DNA of 64,000 nt from the NCBI GenBank assembly GCA_009760855.2, contig WPIO01000001.1, positions 8,990,501 through 9,054,500 of the forward strand, given 5' to 3'. A program made the translations under genes and the position numbers. The DNA is from Cristatella mucedo (lineage: Eukaryota > Bryozoa > Phylactolaemata > Cristatellidae). The notes beneath the pieces were generated by a model, which was not told the DNA's origin, ran no database searches, and worked only from the letters and a program-made list of their open reading frames with translations. Of this stretch, positions 11,022 through 21,956 are shown one piece after another; the first letter of the stretch is position 1; every line of letters begins with the position of its first letter.

Positions 11022-11319
11022 AGCTACCATTTTCCTGTTCCTTTAGCCTTCATTCAGCCTTCTACTGGCCAATCTCCAAAGAAAACCATCAGATTGCACA
11101 CGGTCTTTAGTGTTTGTACAAAGCATCGTTCATCTTTCACAGCAACGTAACCACACACAGGATCGATAGATATAATGGTGCAAACAAAGGGGCAAACAGG
11201 CTGACTGTAGTTAGCAGTAAAACCTATTTAAAAGACATATTGTGGAATGACTCTTCTGGTATGACTGACACTTGTTCCAGGGTATAAATCTACTGCTACT
11301 TGCTACTCACTCAATTTCA
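11022..11319. other. No recognisable feature
   Basis: Short unique stretch between two LINE remnants. Confidence 0.35.
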
Positions 11320-13335
11320 ACTGGATCCTTCAAGTACTGTGCCACTGCTGGAAGTATTTATCACCCCACCCCTAGGTAACAAGCCTTGCTTAATTCCATA
11401 TTTGTCAGGATTAACATGGATTCTATAATCCAGAAATCACCCCTTTCTTGCTTTATGCGATTTTAACATTCACTGCGACAAATAACTGACACTTGGTGTG
11501 ACAAATTTCGTTCTTGACCAGACTAATTTTCTCTACTGGCTTACATACAACAATGTCCATACTATTGATCAAATATTCTCCCATGATTGTATGCTACCAA
11601 CTCCTGTTATTACTAAATTCTGCTTGCCTGACAGCATACATATCTCGTTCTCTCTGCAATATGAGGCTCTTTCAGCTTCAAAGCACGTCAGTGAATCGTC
11701 AAAAATTTTAGACTTATGACAATGATGTTGTCAGAAAAATATCTTACTTGCCCCATCTGCTCAATCCTCCATATCAGCTTACCATACCAGTGGAATGCCG
11801 AAACAAAGCGACGCTAACAAATATTCTGGATGATTTTTCATTATGAATTAAGCAGAAAGTATACCTCCCCCAGATACCAGATGCATATATAAGAACATAC
11901 TAAGTTAATCTCAGACGAAATAAAAGAAATGATGGCATCAATCATCAACCACATTCTTAGTCACTCCCAGGTTAGCATCATGGCTGGCTTTCTGATTTTT
12001 CTGTCGGCTAGATGGATAAGATCAGAGAGTCCATTATCAGGTAGCCTTCCCACTGGACTCGTCACCTCTTTGCCCAGTGAAACTTTGACATTTATCTTCA
12101 AGCCTGCCTCTGCTGACCTCACCTAGGAGTTCGTCTCCCTATGGAAGTCGACAACCAGTCTTCTAGATCCCACACCTATCGTCCTTTATGCTTGCTGCTG
12201 CCCAAAATAACTAACAAAATAAATAAAGTCCCTGCTGGTCTCAATTCTTGTATCACCCAAAAAGGGCTCTGGTCGGGCCATTCATTAAGAAGTCAACACC
12301 AGCCGAGGAGAACATAAATATGTTTACTTAATCTTCCTTCTGCCGTTTTTGTCTAAGATACTAGAACCAGTGGCAACAGAGAAGCTAAAATCTTATCTAA
12401 TGCAGAAAACCAAGAAAAACTCTAATGCAGCAAACCAAGCAAGAAGTTCCGACCAGGGCTCAGAGCTAATCAAGCCTACACAGTCAGAACTAAGGCTAGT
12501 GCATATGGACCTGCACAAGAATGTTGACTAAGGTGAAGTCTCTCTGCTAGTTCTTCTAGATCTCTCGGTGGCATTTGATACCATCTGGCATTGCACTGCG
12601 ATAATTCAAGATTTATCTCAATGAAAGATCTCAGGGGATTGATGCCCCAATGGCCGTTGAGGATTTGAAGTATGAATTACTACAGAAACCGATTCTAGGT
12701 CCACTTCTTTTCACAGTGCATACTCTCCCTCTCCCCAATGCAATGGTTAATTACAATCTGAGCATTCATTTCTATGCAAAGGATATCAACATATAACTGT
12801 GCTTTGATCCTTACAGGCCTACAGAAAATCAAATTATCTCAGCTCCCTTGAAAGCATGCACTGGCGAAATTTGCCCGCAATGGCTGTTACATTTTCCGAA
12901 TTAAATAACGACGAGACCAACCTATTGGTCATGGGTAAACCTGCTGCCACTCAGAAACTAGAAAGCCCCACCCTCAAAATTGACTTGACCAGCACATCCC
13001 CTGTAACCTCTGCACGGAATCTGGGTATCACTATTTCAAAATTGCCTTTCATCGCATGACCACATCAGCTCCAGCTGTCACGTCTGTATACTTTCAGTTA
13101 CACATTTAAGAAATTTGGTAAGCTCAGATAAGGTGACTACAGCCAAGTTAGGCTATGAATTTGTGCAACGAGGCCCATTTAGACTTATTAAATTCACTAG
13201 TTTTCAGGTCTTCCAGCCTGTGAAATAAGATGCCTTTAAACAGTACACAAATCTGCAGCTAGGCTCGCCAGATTATGAGCTTTGCCACTGAAAAATCACA
13301 CTGCTCTCGGACATGGGCTTCTTAGGGCCCAATAC
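11320..13335 (+). mobile_element. Old LINE-A-type element with endonuclease and RT remnants
   Basis: A heavily decayed L2/CR1-type LINE. An apurinic-like endonuclease remnant shows CDFNIHCD (about 11,452) and a following HTIDQIFSHD block. Further on come FLSKILEPVATEKLKSYL (about 12,343), LLVLLDLSVAFDTI (about 12,545), a lost catalytic box, LNNDETNLLVMGKP (about 12,900) and SGLPACEIRCL (about 13,200). Many stops and shifts are present. No (ATT)n tail is visible, so the 3' end is lost. Order and spacing fit one element, but two overlapping old copies are possible. Confidence 0.65.
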
Positions 13336-14444
13336 AAATGCACTATTATTATTGAACGTTGGAATGCTTTACTAGCTCGATTACAGCAGTTTAGAGATTA
13401 TTAGTGGTTCCTGAATCCACCAGATATATAACAGATAATCAGTGTCATTATACACTGGCACTTCACGCTTGTGCCCCACTGCAGCCATTCAATATACTGC
13501 TCTAAGAATACGGACTTGGTATATATAGAAGTGTAGGCATTCTTTATTGCTACCATACTCTGCCACCGTCGGCATACCTTCGTGTAATAAGGAAGCATTT
13601 TACGACTTCGTACTCTCAGGCAGCAGCTTCGCTGGTATTTGTCACTAGTCAGAAAGAACTAGCACCATTAAGAGCGCTGTGCTGTGGCAAAGGGCATTGG
13701 TGTGTGCAGCACATCCATAATGATCATTATTATTATTGTATGGCAAAAGCTTCGCGACAGAAAACTGGAATACAGAAAGTCTTGCTCACCGAAAATATTA
13801 GACATGAGGTCAAAGGCAGCATACTGACTTTAGTTTTAACGATAGCTCACTGCCTGTGGACTTGCTTGACTGAGTCATAAATTAGAATTACACATCTATT
13901 ACACCAACAATCCCGAAAGAACTGGTTGCCATCTTGCCGCATGACGGAGGGAAGGACGAAATTTCTCAGTTTAACTAGTAGAGATAGGCTATATTTTAGA
14001 CCGATGAGACTGTACAGCATTAGATATGTACAGCATTTAGCTGCCGTGGATCTAACACTCAGCGTACAAAGCTTCCAAGACTGTACCATCCTCAGTGATT
14101 GCCCACCACCAACGATGTCGGTGGTAACTGCACATTCACCCAAGCCTACGATGTGGTCGGTGAATGAAAACAAGCAGGAACTGGGATAGGGCCAGTCGCA
14201 ATGTACAGCTGACACGACTGGCCAATTCATAATGCCTATATAACACAGGACATAAACAGAAATTCGCAGGGTGCTCCAAAAGATCACATCACCGGACGAA
14301 AAACGAGAACAGTGGCAGCTTTGCTACAAATGATTACATTTACTGAGATTCGAATGGCTATTTTTCCCTTAAGAAAATGTCATAGCAAAAAATCGGTACA
14401 AGCCTGTTATCCTATCGAGTCAGCGCACATAAATATTGATATCA
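13336..14444. other. No recognisable feature
   Basis: Contains an open minus-strand frame at 13,847-14,287 (146 codons, Cys- and Leu-rich). It has no recognisable domain, no nearby splice signals and a random-looking composition, so I do not call it a gene. Confidence 0.35.
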
Positions 14445-14565
14445 ATATAATTCATTTGTATGGCATACTAAGAGAACCTAATCTCTATCAAGGTGCTTCA
14501 CATATGTCGAAGGCCTCGGACCCACGACCCTGGTTTTTATAGGCAAGAACCTCCCCCTGGGAAAA
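14445..14565 (-). mobile_element. SINE-1 fragment
   Basis: Minus-strand SINE-1. It has the LINE-A-like tail (AATTCATTTGTATGGCATAC, then AGAGAACCTAATCTCTATC) followed by the tRNA-related part with a B-box complement at GGACCCACGACC. The A-box end is eroded. Confidence 0.6.
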
Positions 14566-14600
14566 ACACACCTGCACGCACATGAATGCACAAACGCAGT

Positions 14601-14605
<5 letters not shown>

Positions 14606-14670
<65 letters not shown>
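14606..14670. repeat. (CA)n microsatellite
   Basis: Uninterrupted CA repeat directly following a CGCGCG step. Confidence 0.95.
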
Positions 14671-14672
<2 letters not shown>

Positions 14673-14835
14673 CTTCCTAAATCTTCATGCACTGGCTTAG
14701 GCACTAAATCCCCGTAAGGGAAACTTTCTGTAGCATTTGCATATATGCAGACAGTAGCAGCAATGCACTCATTTTCGAGTCCGTTCACTTATCGAGATAC
14801 AACTTAGCCACATTGGTCGGAACCAGATACAACAG

Positions 14836-15003
14836 GTGAGTCGTGATGGCACACTAGGTAAGGCGGTTGCTTTCACGACCTCGGCCAGAGGTCCTGGGTT
14901 CAATTCCTGCGGTGAGCGATCCTACATCACCGCTACAAGCAGTGGTGATGCTCTTCTGTCGCAATACAGAAGAGGCAGTTTAATCAGCTATGATTTATTT
15001 AAT
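14836..15003 (+). mobile_element. SINE-2 (tRNA-derived)
   Basis: A-box-like TGGCACACTAGGTAAGGCGG and B-box-like GGTTCAATTCC are followed by the shared body (AAGCAGTGGTGATG, CTCTTCTGTCGC) and the tail ...TTTAATCAGCTATGATTTATTT. Same family as the copies at 33,480, 44,474 and 62,945. Confidence 0.8.
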
Positions 15004-15760
15004 TAGCAAACGAAGGTACAAGGGGCTCTGCTCTGTAAGCCACAGTTACAGCGCTAGAAAACCGAGTGTGCAAAGTGAGTGCTCAACGAAGAGATAGCCG
15101 CATGATACATGCAGTGCAACCTATGGTACTGAAGAGCAGGATCTGGCAGTGAAGGTCAAGTTCATTCACCAAGAACTGAGCTAAAGGATAACTAGAAACT
15201 GGAGTGAGAGGATTATGCAAATTGGTAGTGATTCCAGAAGTATTGAATTAACTCTACGGATCCGTAACCATTTTACATTTGCTATGACAGTGAGCTGCAT
15301 GAGAGGGCACCCAGGGGCAGATAATAACAACATGCAAGTACATGGGATAGGATTGCAGATAAGTACATCCCATCCAACACAAACAGATAATGAAGAATCG
15401 CGAGCTATAAAAACGCATTGCTCTGTTACGGATTGGTTCGCAATTCCGGAATTAGTGAAGGCCTATCAATTAGCCTGCAGTGTCTTCCACTCTTTTGATT
15501 ACTGTGTATAACAGCAATAAACCGAGATAACTGAGGTGAAAAGGATCATGCATACAAGCCAGTCCATCGCCAAGATAATTCGAAGCTGCGTGGAAGCCAG
15601 CGCATCTACTGTTCTTTTCAGTCAGAGATGTACTGGATACGTCGTTCAGTACCCTACTGCAGGCTTACCGAAGAGATTTTACTTAAGAGGAAGTGAATCT
15701 CAAGGTAAAATGATCTAAAGTTCAGAGTCTTTGCAAATGTACATACAGCTACAGTTTGAG
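15004..15760. other. No recognisable feature
   Basis: Unique-looking sequence with short open frames only. Confidence 0.4.
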
Positions 15761-15822
15761 GATATATATATATATATGATATATATATATATATGATATA
15801 TATATATATATCTATATATATC
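15761..15822. repeat. Interrupted (TA)n microsatellite
   Basis: Three TA runs separated by GATA and TCTA interruptions. Confidence 0.9.
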
Positions 15823-16524
15823 TAAAATCCAAGATCCGTGTTCAAGGCTATCGTCCTTAAATCGGCTTTAGTACAGCCATCAACTGGGCCAATCAGATTG
15901 GTATCAGATGCACAGGTGCCATTAAAATCAGATCGAAAATTTCACTACAGCAACAGGCATTGCAGACCGGCATTGAGTACTGGGCCACCGCACGTACCTT
16001 CTTGCAGGGTCGGCCGAGCGGAGCTACTACACAAACCCCCGCCATCTATTTAAATGCCCCATTCCCGGATGTATGCTTCGATGACGTCACTTACGCCGGG
16101 TACAGCATCTATCTATGCAGCTTAGCTAAGCCGTGCTCCCAGGACGGCAGTAACGAGCGTTTTCGTGTCAGTGTGACAGAAAACTCATGTCTATAGCCTC
16201 TATAGTGTGCTCTTTCTTCAAAATACTTATAGCGCAACAAATATATTTGTGACCGTGATCATTCTCTTGCAGCCTCATAGGCTATCCTAGTTTGGCTCAG
16301 ACGTAAGGTACACTCATGAAAGCCTTCACAGCTTCAGAAATGTGGAAGTTGAGAGATGTTAAGGAGACTGTTTAATGAGGACTCACAGTAAAATAATACC
16401 AAGTGAAATTTCTCACCTATGCTATGGAGTGAGCCTAATTTATTGCCTGTTAAACGCAGCTGATTTTAAACTTCCAATATTCTGAGAAAACACATAAGAT
16501 AGCAGCATCGTTTGTAAGCAACAG
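15823..16524. other. No recognisable feature
   Basis: A slightly GC-richer part at 15,960-16,150 has short open frames, none recognisable. Confidence 0.4.
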
Positions 16525-16648
16525 CAGACCCTTAACGGTTAACACCACCGCCCGAATTTGGCAGTAAAGGACCTCCAAGTTCAGGATTCGAACCCACGAC
16601 CTCGGTCGTGAAGAGCGAGCACCTTACCTTCCGGGCTATCGCGGCCCT
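16525..16648 (-). mobile_element. SINE-2-like fragment
   Basis: Minus strand: the B-box complement GGATTCGAACCC (about 16,583), the palindrome region ACGACCTCGGTCGTG and the A-box complement CACCTTACCTTCCGGGCTA. The 3' body is strongly diverged. Confidence 0.65.
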
Positions 16649-16820
16649 ATGCATTACGCCCTTCAACCGGAAAGAAACTAGATGTGCCAACGCTCTCTTT
16701 GAAGCTCTCTCTAGCTGATAGCACTGAATACTGGGGCAATAAGCTACGCATCTGATTTAAAAAATCCTATTTAAGTTTCCACACAATATAACCTTTCATT
16801 TCAATGCAGAACACACGTAC

Positions 16821-16936
16821 CTGTACCTTGGCAGGGCTTTCTCAAAAAGCTTCTCTAACCAGATAGCCTCGACGTGTCGTTCCACCCGACGCAGAACTTG
16901 AAGATCAAGTATTGCAGGTCCCATGGCACTTCTTAC
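16821..16936 (-). CDS. Candidate internal exon of an unidentified host gene
   Basis: On the minus strand the acceptor TTGCTTTCAG is followed by 116 open bases and then the donor CAG/GTACGT. Phase 0 translation gives VRSAMGPAILDLQVLRRVER, then HVEAIWLEKLFEKALPRY. It is a charged, helix-forming segment with regular leucine spacing, much more protein-like than random frames in this AT-rich region. The family is not recognised. Together with the candidate exon at 9,074-9,162 it points to a minus-strand gene with transposon-filled introns. Both may still be chance open segments. Confidence 0.55.
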
Positions 16937-18164
16937 CTGAAAGCAACAGTCACTGCTATCCAAATTCGTCTTACAGAATCTTCTGCAGAATAAACTCGGT
17001 CATCCGTAAAGCATGCAAGGAAAATTAATCTAGCCATGAGCATGATTTGGTATTCTATCAAGTAAAAAGTTAATTTGAGTGCTAATCCTCGTATAATTAC
17101 CCAAAAAATTTCAAGCATTGCAGTATTCAGATCTGAAAATTTTTTCTACAGACCTATATATACTATATCTGTGTAGCAATGCATAGGAACAAAATATGTA
17201 TCGATACAAGGCAGAAGCTTGGCTTTGAATGCAATAACTACAGGTTCTTTCAGCTATAGCAAATGTGACCTTCAAGTTACTGAGAAAAATAATTAAGTCT
17301 ACCGCATGAAACCACTAATTTAAATTTCTATAAACGGGGTGTATCGGGTTCCACTTCCGGACGGATACACTTTAGGACTTCAGGCCGAAGATACAGCGCT
17401 CGTAACGGTGCTAGTTCAAGCCGTCACCCGACGAATGACAGTGACACTCTCAACCTTGTGCGCTGCTAAGGAATTGTAGATGCAGTACAAATGTATGCAG
17501 ATATGCTAACAGTGGCCGAATAAGGTAGCAATCAAGGGCACCCGCACCTGTAGATGATACAAAGTCAACGTCGATTGCAGGCTATTCGACAGCGATGGAG
17601 GGCAAGCAAGCGTCCATTAGCAGCAGCTGTAGCGTACAGCAACTCTCTTAAGGCTCAAAGCCTTGAGCAAAACTCAGCTGACCTGCTAAGCACAACTCCT
17701 GCCTATTAAGTGGCTTCGGTTTCTATGCCGCCTTGGCCAAAGACTATCGCATAATCATTTTATAGCCGTTAGAATCAAAGATCAGCGAATAATGAATACC
17801 AGCCATAATAAGGCAGATCTAGCACGCATTTCAATATTATCGCCTGACGAACTTTCACCGGCATCTGGATGTATGTCCACGTCAGATGTTCATATGGCCA
17901 TGCCTTTAAAAATGCAATGAGGGATACCTGCTGCCAGAGTTTAAAACAGTATGGTGTAATTGCTCTGATAAAAATCCATGAAAATACCGGGGGGGGGGGG
18001 GGTTATTAAATTTCAAGATTATGTCTCTCCCCTTCAGGTTCATCCGTTCTCTTGCCCCCAGTTTACCGATCTAAAATAATTTCCAAGCAGGCCTTCCACC
18101 TCCCGCCCACTTTTCTCGCTCTCGTTGCTTGGCTGTGCTGCTAGATTAGGTTGAGATGCCTGAA
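16937..18164. other. No gene; short diverged repeat at 17,330-17,455
   Basis: Mostly unique sequence. At about 17,397-17,415 there is GCGCTCGTAACGGTGCTAGT with flanks, also found at 54,172-54,191. A run of G lies at about 17,989-18,002. Confidence 0.45.
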
Positions 18165-18400
18165 ATGGCCTTTTGTTCGTGGGTTCCTAAAGCCTGGAAC
18201 TCACCATCGACTGACAACACGTCGTCTACCGATTTGACGACGTGGTAAAAGAAGCAAAAAACCTACATTTTCCTCACGGCCTTTCCTTTGTCGGCGTTAA
18301 TTTTCTTTTGCTGTCTGTGCGTTTTGAATTTGTGCATGCTTAACCAGCCAGTTGACATGCTTCCTCTTTGATAAGCTCTAAGTTACACCCTTTGAAAGAC
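18165..18400 (+). mobile_element. LINE 3' remnant (LINE-C-like)
   Basis: Decayed C-terminal coding remnant with the pattern ...CCTAAAGCCTGGAACTCACC... and ...AAAACCTACATTTTCCTCAC, as in LINE C-termini (PKAWNSLP...KTHLF). It has no (ATT)n tail. Confidence 0.45.
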
Positions 18401-19397
18401 ATTTGGTTTCCTCGGAACGCCATCTGGTGGTTTAATTTACTTTTTAGGACAGCCAGTTGATCAGAAAAAGTAAATTGGATGTAAATTATTAAGTCAGGAA
18501 AAAGGTACTAAATTTGTTAACATTATTGATAAGCCACTTCGTAACAAACGCAGAATACTCTTGCTCGTTGGGCTAGTGTACATTGAGGGTCCTCTCAACT
18601 TTTTTGCTCAACTTTACGCATGCTTCAACATTTGATACTTAACAATTTTATGAGGAAATAGCAACCAAAGGCTAACTTGTCGACTAAGATCTTGGAAATC
18701 TATAATCCAGATATTTTTCAGAGATATATAATGAAGTAGATCTTTCTGCCTTAATGTAAATTGGTATAGCTTCAAAAGTGAGGTTGTCACCAATATTTGA
18801 CGCTTCATACATGGGAGCGGTATTCAGAGGCTACGAAGAGTTATTGAAAGGTTATTGAAAATTTCAATTTTTTGTCACTTCCAAGATAGCAAATACAAAC
18901 AAGTTAAAAACACCACAAGTAAAATCAAGTACCTCACGCACAATACAGTGAACATAAGTAGTAAGCATAGCACGTTGCTGTTATAAATTGTTGAGAGAAA
19001 TGGCTTGTAGAGAGAAACTTTGAAGCTCTCATAAAGACAGACTTAATTAAAACCTGGATATTTTTAATGTGGGTCGTGAGTGAGTGAGTCCGATCGTTTG
19101 GCCCATCCGTAAACGCGAGTCGTCGACGTGACGCTTAGGCTCTGCCCATTTCGATATTCATAGCACTAGTACTACGGAACAGATGCGAGGCGTCATGTTG
19201 TCTAGGAAGTTAGATAGTTTAATAATTTGCCTATATAGCTACGATATGCACCAGCATTGTTTAAATTGAGTGCTAAATTATGCACAGAATAAGTAAATAG
19301 TGAGTAGACAGCTTTTGTTCAGTATTTTTTGCAATTACTTATGCAAACAATGTCGAGATTGTATCTCTACGGAGAGTGCAAAAAAGTGAAAAAGTAG
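18401..19397. other. No recognisable feature
   Basis: AT-rich intergenic sequence, nothing supportable. Confidence 0.4.
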
Positions 19398-19567
19398 TTG
19401 CTATTGTTCAGCCTCTTTTTGTGTAGCGGCAGAAGAGCCCTTAAGGCTATCAACACCGCTTGCCGCGGCAATAAAGAATCGCCCACTATGCAGGATTCGA
19501 ACCCGCGACACCGGGACCGAAATCGTAAAAAGCAATCGCATCACCATTGTGGGCCATTACTGCTCAC
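19398..19567 (-). mobile_element. SINE-2
   Basis: Minus strand: AGCCTCTTTTTGTGTAGCGG, the body with a GCGGCAATAAAGAATCGCCC block, the B-box complement GGATTCGAACCC and the A-box region ending at GCTCACC. Confidence 0.8.
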
Positions 19568-20899
19568 CACAAAATGACGAGCCTGACAGGGAAATGAGTC
19601 TTAGCAGCGATCTTCTGGTCGGTGAGCTATTGCGGACAAGTTTACTTATTAAAAATACTGGTGCTTAATTAAGTACTCCCTTAGTAATAGTTGTTAATTT
19701 GTATCACCCTAAATTTACTCTTTAGCAGGTTTGCAGCATGCAATTGTACACTGGCGTTTATAGGTTAATGCATTGCTCATGGCTTTGAAGCGTTGTAAAC
19801 ACCTAATGCTGTTTGATATGCTTACTTACCTATATGTTATTCATATTAGTTGGCTGCTTGTGCTCGATTCATGTGACCTAGTAGAAATGCATCTTCCCGA
19901 GCTCGTCTTTAGGCATGGTCAGTTGTCTGCTGGATCGTTTCAATACTGTGATAGTCAGTTTTATCAATGAATGATCTGGCAGTGGGTAACTCATTGCGCC
20001 TGAGAGTCAGTGTGGCTCCTTAAGTAGCTATGCGAGGAAATGCATCGTCTTTAGTTTTAAACTGGATTTGCGAGTACTCCAAAAATTGCAGGTACGCGCT
20101 AGTCATATTCTATTATTATTAACATAGTAAATTAGCACAATCTAGTTGAAATTGGTCGGATCAGGCTCAACCAGTTGGTCGACTCTCCGGCTCTTCTGCG
20201 CTGCATCGCGGGATTGGAGAGATGACTGAACCAGGCTTACTTAAACTGTCCTTCCACCACCAGTACAAAACCGGCCACAGTCACACTGGTGGGAAAAAGC
20301 AGGGCTCATGGCAATCGTCTCAATACCCATTTAATTGTGACTGGCTTGCTCAAGTTTGCCACACGCATGTGCTCCAAACAGCAGAAGCAGGCGCTCACCT
20401 CCTGTATATTATTAAGTATATTATTTATTAATATTTATTATATATTATTATTGTTAAGTTATTATTATATAGTCATGTATTATAGATTTATTCTCATCCC
20501 AAATACCATTGAGACAGCCACTTACAGTTGATGTAATAGATAGCCGGAATAGTTGAAATTTACAATTGCTGAGAGCTGGGCCATTCACCGAAACTTGGGT
20601 ATCATGAGTTTATTTTAATTATTATGCCTAAATTTCTGCTGTATATACCGAGGCCGAGTTTAGCTACGGTCAATGGCTTGAAATATCCTGAAATGATTCT
20701 AGTCGGTGAGTTGTGATCAGTTGTCCTGGGTTGGTAAAGTTAGCCTTGTTAGCAAGGCCCATAATGAGGGCGTGGGCCGTCTTAGCAGAGGGCTGCCCTA
20801 GCGCTGTGTCGCTTGACCGTCTCAAGTATGTTAGTTTCTTTGAGAAGGCAGCTGAGAAAAAATAGGCAGCGAAGTCATGCAGACTTTGGAATTAGTACC
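19568..20899. other. No recognisable feature
   Basis: AT-rich, with an ATT/TTA-rich patch at about 20,405-20,490. No supported gene. Confidence 0.4.
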
Positions 20900-21138
20900 T
20901 AGAGTGCAAAACATAGATTAACATGAGAGCGTTTTGCGATTGACTTATTAGACGAAATGTCCACTGCTGCGAATTTATAATGAGCTCAGGAATACTGGTC
21001 TTGGGTAGAGTCTCTGTTAATTCTGCTGGATATCTAGATGCATTTAATAAAATGAGTCTAATGTTCTTCTGAGTGCCCACCGTCTCGCCTAGGAATGAAT
21101 GGCGGTGCACTACAATAGCTTAGACCCAATCTCAGTAG

Positions 21139-21418
21139 GAAAACACACCTATTTAGGACAACATTTAGCGGGTCCCTGTGATTCATCCTTGATGTGCTTA
21201 TGCGTGCTGACACTGTGCATGCTGCCACTAACCACATTCGCATGCTGACCCTGTGCATGTCACCCCTAACCATATTATTCATTTTTTTTGTTTTTCAAGC
21301 ATGATTTTACTTACCATTCAATTGCATTTTACTTTGCAGCAAATGTAAAGCGCCTAGAGAGAGATTAAGTTCTCTGAGGGCGCTTTATTAAGTGAATTAT
21401 TATTATTATTATTATTAG
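21139..21418 (+). mobile_element. Short LINE-A 3'-end insertion
   Basis: Strongly 5'-truncated copy: AAACACACCTATTTAGGACA, then the 3' UTR (GCATGCTGACCCTGTGCATG), the terminal hairpin and an (ATT)n tail. It is inserted in the older element, with TAGGA at both edges as a possible target duplication. Confidence 0.85.
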
Positions 21419-21956
21419 GAGACTTCAGGGCGTAGAACTCAAAGGTGGATGGTCATCGTGTGAACTTTTAAAGAATAGGGAAAATCAGAGCTCTGTTCTA
21501 ATTTCTCTTCGTTTCACAGTTTATACTCTCAATATTGCCAATTTAGTCACCGCGCATAATCCAAGCATTCATTTTGTGCAGATGACTAATAGCTATACCT
21601 GTGCTTCGATATCTCCCTACCTTACGGTTCAGCGCTCTTTACTTCCTTGTAGCAAGAATAGCTTAAATTCGCCCCTAAAAGACAGCAAACCTTCTCTAAT
21701 AGAATGACAGTAAAATTAAAATTGAGAGGTACGGGAAACCTCTTATTAGTCAGAAACAAGAAGCCCAACCATAAAAATGGGCTTAGCCAGCCCGCTCACG
21801 CCATTCCGTGCAACGTCCTATTAAAAAAGGACCTTTAACTAGATGACCAAATCAACTCCACAGTCAAGTCTATCTACTTTCAGCTCCGTAACATTTGCGA
21901 AAATTCGTGCTTGCTTAGAAATGGATATCACAGAAAAATGGGTCTGTGCATTCATA

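Noticed and set aside
13847-14287. 146-codon minus-strand gene
   Set aside because: No domain, splice signals or codon pattern; compatible with chance in non-coding DNA.
14836-15003. Functional tRNA genes at the A/B-box motifs
   Set aside because: The heads are followed by a conserved non-tRNA body and tail and recur many times, and a cloverleaf does not close properly. These are SINEs.
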